Source: Spirochaetia bacterium (GTDB taxonomy: Bacteria > Spirochaetota > Spirochaetia > Sphaerochaetales > Sphaerochaetaceae). From it: a stretch of 6,095 bases of DNA. Made by a program: the position numbers and the translations under genes. Positions 1 to 4,863 of this stretch are shown piece after piece. The DNA lies in contig SABI01000157.1 in the NCBI GenBank assembly GCA_009929055.1, forward strand, positions 1-6,095. The letters are read 5' to 3'. The notes under the pieces are model-generated. The model was given only the letters and a program-made list of their open reading frames with translations. It had not been told where the DNA came from and made no database searches. Numbering within the stretch: position 1 is the first letter of the stretch; each line of letters begins with the position of its first letter.

Positions 1-443
1 TCTTCATGGCTTGCATCAATAACAGGAGCTATTGCAGCAATGGCAGAGCCTCCACAGATACCAGTGCCAGCAGAAATTAACCCCGATTGCCTCCAAGGTA
101 CTTTAAGGAATTTCCCTAACACATATCCTCCACCAAAGGCTGTAAGGAGGGTAAAGCTCATCACGATTAAAGAAAAAGAGCCAATATGGACTACTTGATC
201 TATACTTAAAGTGACCCCCATTCCAATTATCGCCCCTTTTAACAACTTCTTTCCTGTAAAGTTAATTCCTTCTTTGAACAGAGGGAATTTTATAATGAGA
301 GGATAAAAAAGCATCCCCACTAAAAGGGAAAAAACTCCACCACTAATGAGATTTTTGGGAATAAAGGAACTTAAAGTAATCCCACACAAAGCAACTAAGG
401 AAGCTAACAAAATACCTGGTATATATTTGAATATTGTTTTCAT
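1..443 (-). CDS. YeiH/UPF0324 family putative sulfate exporter, C-terminus cut by window edge
   Basis: Not among the longer complete frames because it runs off the left edge; I translated it by hand. The start is the ATG read from 443 down, and 147 residues plus two bases are visible. Residues about 7-29, 33-53, 68-84, 90-111 and 121-142 are hydrophobic membrane segments. The segment at 126-136 (GTGICGGSAIA, followed by APVI) matches the conserved GxSICGxxA element of the YeiH/PSE family (Cons_hypoth698), whose members are about 320-350 residues, so somewhat under half is present. Family knowledge: inner-membrane proteins annotated as putative sulfate exporters, with weak functional proof. 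The divergent LysR gene is the usual companion (yeiE-yeiH in E. coli) and probably its regulator. An in-frame TAG lies 24 bases upstream, so the start cannot move far. No Shine-Dalgarno sequence precedes it; the leader just before the ATG is pyrimidine-rich. Confidence 0.88.
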   Translation of the reverse strand, partial: MKTIFKYIPGILLASLVALCGITLSSFIPKNLISGGVFSLLVGMLFYPLIIKFPLFKEGINFTGKKLLKGAIIGMGVTLSIDQVVHIGSFSLIVMSFTLLTAFGGGYVLGKFLKVPWRQSGLISAGTGICGGSAIAAIAPVIDASHE

Positions 444-469
444 GTAGAGGATAATACTAACTCTCTATC

Positions 470-484
470 ATAATTACTAATTAT
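470..484. promoter_or_regulatory. Candidate LysR-binding dyad (T-N11-A) in divergent intergenic region
   Basis: Perfect 15-base dyad ATAATTA-C-TAATTAT, with T471 and A483 spaced as T-N11-A, the general LysR-family box. It lies between the divergent lysR and yeiH starts, where an autoregulating LysR protein would bind. A TATAAT hexamer on the minus strand (480-485) overlaps its right arm and could be the -10 of yeiH, but no good -35 is seen. Caution: the whole gap is AT-rich, so such dyads can arise by chance. Confidence 0.4.
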
Positions 485-491
485 ATTTTAT

Positions 492-507
492 TATTTATCT
501 ATAAATA
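492..507. promoter_or_regulatory. Second AT-rich dyad near lysR start
   Basis: Perfect inverted repeat TATTTAT-CT-ATAAATA with 7-base arms, centred 26 bases upstream of the preferred lysR ATG and 22 bases from the centre of the first dyad. LysR tetramers commonly contact two sites about two helical turns apart, and this spacing is near that. It also contains a TATAAA hexamer (500-505) usable as a plus-strand -10. Binding is inferred only. Confidence 0.3.
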
Positions 508-525
508 TTTCTTATGGAGATGAGT

Positions 526-1410
526 ATGCTAGATTTTCGCTTTATTACCTTTCTTGCAGTCTGTGAAAAGATGAGTTTCACTAAAGCAGCTGAAATGATT
601 AACATTACTCAACCAGCTGTTTCTCAACATATTCGAGCACTTGAAGAGCAGTTTGGAAAAAAACTATTTACTATTATTGGAAGGCAAATTTATCTTACAA
701 AAGAAGGAGAAGAGCTTAGGAAATTTGTTCAATCTCTCAAAGTTGATATTAATCGCTTTGGTAGGTATTTCGACCAAAAGAAAGAAGAAGAGAATGTCTC
801 CTTTGGGGCAACTCTCAGCATTGGGGAGTTCACCCTCCCCAAAGTAATTGCTCAGTTGATGAGAAACAACCCTAACAGGCATATCAAACTCCATGTTGAT
901 AACACCACTCACCTATTAACTATGATAGATAAAGGAGAAATTGACTTTGCTTTTATTGAAGGCTCTTTTAATAAGAGAGAATATAATTACCGCCTCTACT
1001 CAATGGAACGATTTATCCCCATTGCCTCACATGAATGTATGATGCGTCATAAAGGAGATTCATTAGTAGATCTTCTGAATGAAAGACTCCTTATTCGAGA
1101 AAAAGGGTCAGGGACAAGGGCTGTATTAGAGCAGATATTAGAAGAAAAAGGATTAACAGTAGAGAGCTTTAGCCATATAGATGAGATTGGGAATTTAAAT
1201 GTCATTAAAGAATTAGTGAAAGAGAACCTGGGGATCTCTTTCATGTACGAAACAGCAGCTAGAGATTTAATAGAAAAAGGTTTGCTGTATGAACTCCCAT
1301 TAAAAGACTTCTCTGCTGTAAGAGAATTTAATTTTGTCTATTCTCTAAACTCGCAATATGAAGAAACATTCTTAAAGTTTTTAGAAGAATGTAAAAATAT
1401 ACTCACTTAG
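526..1410 (+). CDS. LysR family transcriptional regulator (CysL/YeiE-like)
   Basis: A 294-residue protein of typical LysR length. The N-terminal winged helix-turn-helix covers about residues 1-60, with the canonical FTKAAEMINITQPAVSQHI stretch (18-36) and ALEEQFGKKLF after it. The effector-binding domain spans about 92-294 and begins with the strand SFGATLSIGEFTLP. A REKGSGTR motif (191-198) forms part of the usual ligand pocket and is shared with CysL, CysB-like and YeiE-like regulators. I chose the ATG at 526 rather than those at 514 or 520: GGAGA at 516-520 then sits five bases upstream as ribosome site, and the protein begins MLDFR, as most relatives do. It is divergent from a yeiH-type transporter, the classic LysR arrangement, so it likely regulates that gene in response to a small sulfur-related or anionic ligand. 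The ligand is inferred, not seen. Confidence 0.93.
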   Translation: MLDFRFITFLAVCEKMSFTKAAEMINITQPAVSQHIRALEEQFGKKLFTIIGRQIYLTKEGEELRKFVQSLKVDINRFGRYFDQKKEEENVSFGATLSIGEFTLPKVIAQLMRNNPNRHIKLHVDNTTHLLTMIDKGEIDFAFIEGSFNKREYNYRLYSMERFIPIASHECMMRHKGDSLVDLLNERLLIREKGSGTRAVLEQILEEKGLTVESFSHIDEIGNLNVIKELVKENLGISFMYETAARDLIEKGLLYELPLKDFSAVREFNFVYSLNSQYEETFLKFLEECKNILT

Positions 1411-1419
1411 TTATCCAGA

Positions 1420-1497
1420 TTATTTACCCACAAAAGCAAGAAATAGCAGTAGTAACGTAAGGAGTGCTGAATAAACTACATATTTAACTCGTATCAT
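1420..1497 (-). CDS. Small hydrophobic single-helix membrane peptide (25 aa), unrecognised
   Basis: A 25-codon frame with ATG at 1497-1495 and TAA at 1422-1420. A perfect AGGAGG lies at 1509-1504, six bases before the ATG, the strongest ribosome site in the window. The peptide has a basic start (Arg3, Lys5), an uninterrupted hydrophobic stretch from about Tyr6 to Val23 containing an LLLLFL run, and a Gly-Lys end: one membrane helix, probably with the N-terminus in the cytoplasm. I do not recognise a family. Three readings fit: a small accessory subunit or regulator for the ABC importer of the operon upstream of it, a type I toxin-like peptide, or an unrelated small membrane protein. It lies 99 bases after the GntR stop on the same strand and tail-to-tail with lysR, nine bases from the lysR stop. 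It may be the last operon gene or may have its own promoter (TATAAT at 1564-1559). Confidence 0.62.
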   Translation of the reverse strand: MIRVKYVVYSALLTLLLLFLAFVGK

Positions 1498-1503
1498 CTA
1501 TGG

Positions 1504-1509
1504 CCTCCT
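1504..1509 (-). promoter_or_regulatory. Consensus ribosome binding site of the 25-aa small gene
   Basis: AGGAGG read on the minus strand, followed by six bases (CCATAG) and ATG. A full six-base anti-16S match at ideal spacing in an AT-rich gap is the main reason to treat the 25-codon frame as translated. Confidence 0.65.
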
Positions 1510-1546
1510 GTAGTAAGATAAACAAACAGAAGGAGAGAAAAGATAC

Positions 1547-1594
1547 AGCTATATAACAATTATATTAAAATTATTTGTTATAAAGCTCTTTTTT
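1547..1594 (+). terminator. AT-rich hairpin with T-tract, probable lysR terminator
   Basis: Left arm AGCTATATAACAA (1547-1559) pairs with right arm TTGTTATAAAGCT (1575-1587): 12 of 13 positions pair, with a 15-base AT-rich loop. The right arm is followed by C and then six T (1589-1594) in plus orientation, so the orientation suits the lysR transcript, whose stop is 137 bases upstream. The stem is AT-rich and so weaker than a typical intrinsic terminator. Seen from the minus strand, the same hairpin would form in the RNA between the GntR stop and the 25-aa gene, with only a short TTTT after it. Confidence 0.5.
1559..1564 (-). promoter_or_regulatory. Candidate -10 box for the 25-aa small gene
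   Basis: A perfect TATAAT on the minus strand, 61 bases before the small gene's ATG and almost entirely within the loop of the hairpin described at 1547-1594. No convincing -35 exists at 16-18 bases (the hexamers there are GCTTTA, AGCTTT and GAGCTT), so an independent promoter is only a possibility in this AT-rich stretch. Confidence 0.22.
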
Positions 1595-1596
1595 AT

Positions 1597-2352
1597 CTAA
1601 TGAATTCTTTTTTCGTATTCAAATGTAAAGCTCACAGCATCCCCTCTATACCACCCTTCAGAGTATTCAATGATTTCGTTTGTATCAAGAATTACCGTAT
1701 TTCTGAAATACTGTAGTGGTGTTCCTACTGGAACTTTTAGAAGTTTTGCTTGATGTGTATCAGCAGCAACAGCTTCAAGGGTTCTCCTTGTCTTCTTTAT
1801 AGTGAGGTTATATTCACTCTGTAATAGTTCATGTAGAGATCTGTTTGTTATAGTTTTATCCATTAGCCCAGGAACTAATTTGGCTATAAGATAGGAGTGA
1901 AGAAGAAGTATTGCCTTACCATCTACTGCTCTAATTCTTTTTAAGAGAAAAAGTGGTGTATTACATTCTATATCAAATTTCTTTGAGATGAGTTCATCAC
2001 AAACTATCTCTCTTAATTCAGTAACAGCTGTTGTTGGAGTTAAACCTCGATGTTGTATTTCTTCATTTAAAGAGCCATGCCAATCACCAAAGTCTCTTTT
2101 TAGCTTCCTATGAGCAACAAAGGTTCCTTTTCCTTGTATTTTATAGACATATCCCTCAGTTGCGAGAGTAGAGATAGCTTGACGAACAGTTGGCCTACTA
2201 ATTCCAAAATGGAGGGCTAATTCGGGCTCTGAAGGGAGGGCTGTATCAGCAGGGAGATGAATAATAGAGTGTTTCAAACTCTCCTTTAATTGATGGTAGA
2301 GGGGAAGAGGGCTTGATTTATCTAAACTAATATGTTCTAGCTCTTTAAGCAT
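1597..2352 (-). CDS. GntR family regulator, HutC subfamily with UTRA domain
   Basis: 251 residues, the normal length for HutC-type regulators. An N-terminal winged helix domain occupies about 14-80: PLYHQL opening, then LPSEPELALHFGISRPTVRQ (39-58) as the recognition region, and the wing GKGTFVA (74-80). A UTRA domain follows (about 96-246), with LLKRIRAVDG and a closing EYSEGWYRGDAVSFTF segment (229-244). Family knowledge: UTRA domains bind small effectors, in many cases phosphorylated sugars such as GlcNAc-6-P or trehalose-6-P, and release DNA. It starts three bases after the phosphohexomutase stop, with AGGA (2363-2360) seven bases before the ATG inside the preceding gene's end, so the two are translationally close. 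As the distal gene of the transporter operon it is probably its local repressor and autoregulated. Operators would lie upstream, outside the window. The effector is unknown. Confidence 0.93.
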   Translation of the reverse strand: MLKELEHISLDKSSPLPLYHQLKESLKHSIIHLPADTALPSEPELALHFGISRPTVRQAISTLATEGYVYKIQGKGTFVAHRKLKRDFGDWHGSLNEEIQHRGLTPTTAVTELREIVCDELISKKFDIECNTPLFLLKRIRAVDGKAILLLHSYLIAKLVPGLMDKTITNRSLHELLQSEYNLTIKKTRRTLEAVAADTHQAKLLKVPVGTPLQYFRNTVILDTNEIIEYSEGWYRGDAVSFTFEYEKRIH

Positions 2353-2355
2353 CTC

Positions 2356-3708
2356 TTAATCCTTTTTCAAACTCATCAAAATAAGCTCTTCTACCTCAGG
2401 ATATTTTTCTTTAAATAAGTGCTCTGTGATATCAACAGCATCTTCGTAACTATTTGCTTCAAGACGGAGAGTTACACATGGTTCAGTTACTGATTTTCTT
2501 ACCACCACCCATCCTTTTGGATAATCGACTCTCACTCCATCTAAATAGGAGAGGGTATAGGATGAACCTAGTTGTTCCACATGGCTAAGAATTGCTTCCC
2601 TCTCATCCTCATCAATGTAAATTCTAATATCTGGGGTAATAAGGGGCTTTTCTATTTTGTCCATTATAGCGCTCAGAGATTCTCCTCTCTCGACTAAGAT
2701 TTGAAGAAACTTTAAAGCACCAAAGAGGCCATCATCATGTCCTAACTCTTTGAAAAAGAAGTGACCACTCACCTCTCCTGCTAAAATAGCCTCTTCCATA
2801 AGAAATCTCTTCTTAATAAAAGCATGGCCACTTCTTTCTGGAATAGGAATTCCTTTACGATGAGTAATATGTTTGTTTACTATAGAAGAAGATTTCCCAT
2901 CATAGACAATCTTCCCATGTGCTTCTTTCTCTAGATAATAATCGCAGAGGAGAACAAAAATTGCCTCACTTTCACAAAATCTCCCTTTGTTATCAACAAA
3001 GATGACTCTATCTCCATCTCCATCAAAAGCTATTCCGACATCAGCTTGATGAATAGTTACTGCCTCTTTTAAGGCGCTAAGGTGCTTTTCTACAGAGGGG
3101 TTAGGATTACGGTTTGGAAAGTGTCCTTCACATTCACAAAAGAGGGGGATAACAGTGTGACCCATTCTTTCTAAAAGTACTGGCGCTAAAATACTTGCAG
3201 CGCCATTGCCACAATCAACAACGACTTTCAAGGTTCCACTCTTTAAGATGTTTTCATCTATCATAGATAGATAAGAATCAGTTATATCTAGAAATTCATA
3301 TGTTCCTGTTCCACTTATAAACTCTTCTGAGTTTGCGAGAGTCTCGATCTGGGCAATATCTTTTGGTTCAATGGGAGAGTCTCCTAAAGAGATTTTAAAC
3401 CCATTGTACTGGGCAGGATTGTGACTCGCTGTCACCATCACTCCACCATCTAAGGCTAATTTCTTCTTCGCAAAATACAACAGAGGAGTTGGGGTCATCC
3501 CAATATCTACTACATGTGCTCCAGTAGAAAGAAGTCCTTCGATGAGGGTCTTTTTTAAAGATTCAGTTGAATAACGAGCATCTCCAGCGACAACAAGAGA
3601 GCCCCCTTTAAGGATTGTTCCAACAGCCTTTCCGATAAGAAGAGCATCTGCTTCTTTGAGTTCTTCTTGATACACACCCCTAATGTCACACTCTTTATAC
3701 ATACTCAT
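2356..3708 (-). CDS. Phosphoglucomutase/phosphomannomutase family enzyme (alpha-D-phosphohexomutase)
   Basis: A complete 450-residue enzyme of the AlgC/ManB-type size. All four active-site elements are present: the catalytic phosphoserine loop TASHNP (Ser95), the metal-binding loop DGDGDR (229-234), the sugar-recognition loop GEVSGH (311-316), and the C-terminal phosphate-binding loop RKSVTEP (404-410). This predicts cytoplasmic interconversion of hexose 6-phosphate and hexose 1-phosphate through a 1,6-bisphosphate intermediate. Glucose versus mannose preference cannot be read from sequence; the GEVSGH loop resembles the dual-specific PMM/PGM group (GEMSGH). The N-terminus (MSMYKECDIRG) corresponds to the usual YDIRG opening, with Cys in place of the common Tyr. 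The ATG at 3708 is favoured over the one two codons later because AAAGGAG (3724-3718) is well placed. The gene sits between the importer ATPase and the GntR gene, implying that the imported compound, or a product of it, is a phosphohexose. Confidence 0.93.
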   Translation of the reverse strand: MSMYKECDIRGVYQEELKEADALLIGKAVGTILKGGSLVVAGDARYSTESLKKTLIEGLLSTGAHVVDIGMTPTPLLYFAKKKLALDGGVMVTASHNPAQYNGFKISLGDSPIEPKDIAQIETLANSEEFISGTGTYEFLDITDSYLSMIDENILKSGTLKVVVDCGNGAASILAPVLLERMGHTVIPLFCECEGHFPNRNPNPSVEKHLSALKEAVTIHQADVGIAFDGDGDRVIFVDNKGRFCESEAIFVLLCDYYLEKEAHGKIVYDGKSSSIVNKHITHRKGIPIPERSGHAFIKKRFLMEEAILAGEVSGHFFFKELGHDDGLFGALKFLQILVERGESLSAIMDKIEKPLITPDIRIYIDEDEREAILSHVEQLGSSYTLSYLDGVRVDYPKGWVVVRKSVTEPCVTLRLEANSYEDAVDITEHLFKEKYPEVEELILMSLKKD

Positions 3709-3709
3709 A

Positions 3710-3724
3710 AAAGGTCTCTCCTTT
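3710..3724 (-). promoter_or_regulatory. Small hairpin overlapping the phosphohexomutase ribosome site
   Basis: In the 42-base gap between the ATPase and mutase genes, AAAGG (3724-3720) can pair with CCTTT (3714-3710) across a five-base AGAGA loop. The left arm is part of the AAAGGAG ribosome site and the right arm lies two bases before the ATG. Five pairs is weak, so any effect on translation would be modest. It mainly documents that this gene, unlike its neighbours, is not directly coupled to the gene before it. Confidence 0.25.
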
Positions 3725-3750
3725 AGCTTTCCTGGTCGGCTTCTTTCTCT

Positions 3751-4860
3751 CTAATTGAGTAACTGTTCGCTTTTTTCATCAAAGAAAAGAATTCCTTTTT
3801 GATCAAAAACAACTTCTACAGTCTCATCAAGTTGACTAGAGAAGAACCCTGGAACTTTTACCATCACTTCGCTTGTTTCCCTTCTAGCTGTAATAATTGT
3901 CTCACTTCCACTAGGGAGGACAGCATAGACACTAAAAGGGACGCTTTTATCTTCACCTTTCTTCTTGTGGATACTCAAGTTTTCTGCCCTTACACCTAAT
4001 AAAAGAGGTTGGTTTTCAGTTATCTTTTTCACACCATCCACTTTTGAGACATCTATCCTCATATCATTTGAAATAAAGGTAAAAGAGTCTGACCCCTCTT
4101 TCTTTACTACCCCTTTTATAAGGTTGATAGGGGGGCTCCCTACAAATTTAGCAACAAACAAATTCTTTGGTTTATGATAAATCATCTCTGGAGTATCTAG
4201 TTGCATAATTACCCCTTTGTTCATCACTACAATTCTATCAGATAATGTAAGGGCCTCAATTTGATCGTGGGTAACATAGACGGTAGTAGCGTTGAGAGTT
4301 TTATGAAGGTGTTTTAATTCGCTTCTCATATCGACTCTGAGGAGGGCATCTAAGTTACTTAGTGGTTCATCCATTAGAAAAATATCTGTCTCACTCGCAA
4401 TCATCCTTGCTAAAGCTACACGTTGTTGTTGCCCCCCTGATAACTCTGAAGGATAACGAGCCCCATAGTCTTCCATTTGCACTTGTTTTAATACTTTTTT
4501 TACCCTCTCATCAATCTCTTGCTTAGGAAGTTTTTGTGATTCAAGACCTAGGGTTATATTCTTAACAACATTCATGTGGGGCCAAAGTGCATAACTTTGG
4601 AACATAAATCCCATATTTCTTTGTTCAGGAGTCACATAGACCCCTTTTGATTTTGAGTGGAGAATTTTTTGCTGAGCCATGATTTCTCCATCAGTGGGTT
4701 CTTCTAACCCCGCTATCATCCTCAGTGTGGTGGTTTTGCCACATCCTGAGGGGCCAAGGAGGGTAAGGAACTCTCCCTGTTTGATTTCAAGGCTCAATCT
4801 ATCTACTGCCTTCACCTTGCCATATAATTTTGAAATATTAGAAAGTTCTATCTTGTTCAT
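3751..4860 (-). CDS. ABC importer ATP-binding protein (FbpC/PotA/MalK type, with TOBE domain)
   Basis: 369 residues, normal for importer ATPases with a C-terminal regulatory domain. Seen in order: Walker A GPSGCGKTT (36-44), Q-loop Gln88 in FQSYALWPHM, signature LSGGQQQ (140-146), Walker B FLMDE (161-165, catalytic Glu165), D-loop SNLD (168-171) and H-loop His198 in VTHDQ. All catalytic residues are intact. A TOBE-type domain follows from about 240 (GSPPINLIKG, later LLGVRAENL). The SYALWPHM signature and the fused permease partner place it with FbpC/AfuC-like ATPases, while GSPPINL is also common in MalK/UgpC proteins, so substrate cannot be called from it. It energises the permease encoded just upstream: the gap is three bases and its AGGA site overlaps the permease's last codons, which suggests coupled translation giving matched subunit amounts. 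Confidence 0.94.
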   Translation of the reverse strand: MNKIELSNISKLYGKVKAVDRLSLEIKQGEFLTLLGPSGCGKTTTLRMIAGLEEPTDGEIMAQQKILHSKSKGVYVTPEQRNMGFMFQSYALWPHMNVVKNITLGLESQKLPKQEIDERVKKVLKQVQMEDYGARYPSELSGGQQQRVALARMIASETDIFLMDEPLSNLDALLRVDMRSELKHLHKTLNATTVYVTHDQIEALTLSDRIVVMNKGVIMQLDTPEMIYHKPKNLFVAKFVGSPPINLIKGVVKKEGSDSFTFISNDMRIDVSKVDGVKKITENQPLLLGVRAENLSIHKKKGEDKSVPFSVYAVLPSGSETIITARRETSEVMVKVPGFFSSQLDETVEVVFDQKGILFFDEKSEQLLN

Positions 4861-4863
4861 AAT

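Noticed and set aside
457..471. Five-codon minus-strand frame (ATG to TAG) just upstream of the yeiH-type gene, a possible leader peptide
   Set aside because: It encodes only four residues, has no ribosome site, and such tiny frames are expected by chance in this AT-rich gap.
664..912. 82-codon minus-strand frame inside lysR
   Set aside because: It lies fully antisense to a well-supported LysR gene, shows no recognisable domain, and has no supporting context.
1047..1244. 65-codon minus-strand frame inside lysR
   Set aside because: Shadow of the LysR coding frame, with low-complexity Ser/Phe-rich composition typical of antisense readings.
3799..4177. Two overlapping plus-strand frames (66 and 70 codons) opposite the ATPase C-terminal domain
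   Set aside because: The ATPase frame is intact with a TOBE-type domain here; these have no domain or good ribosome site.
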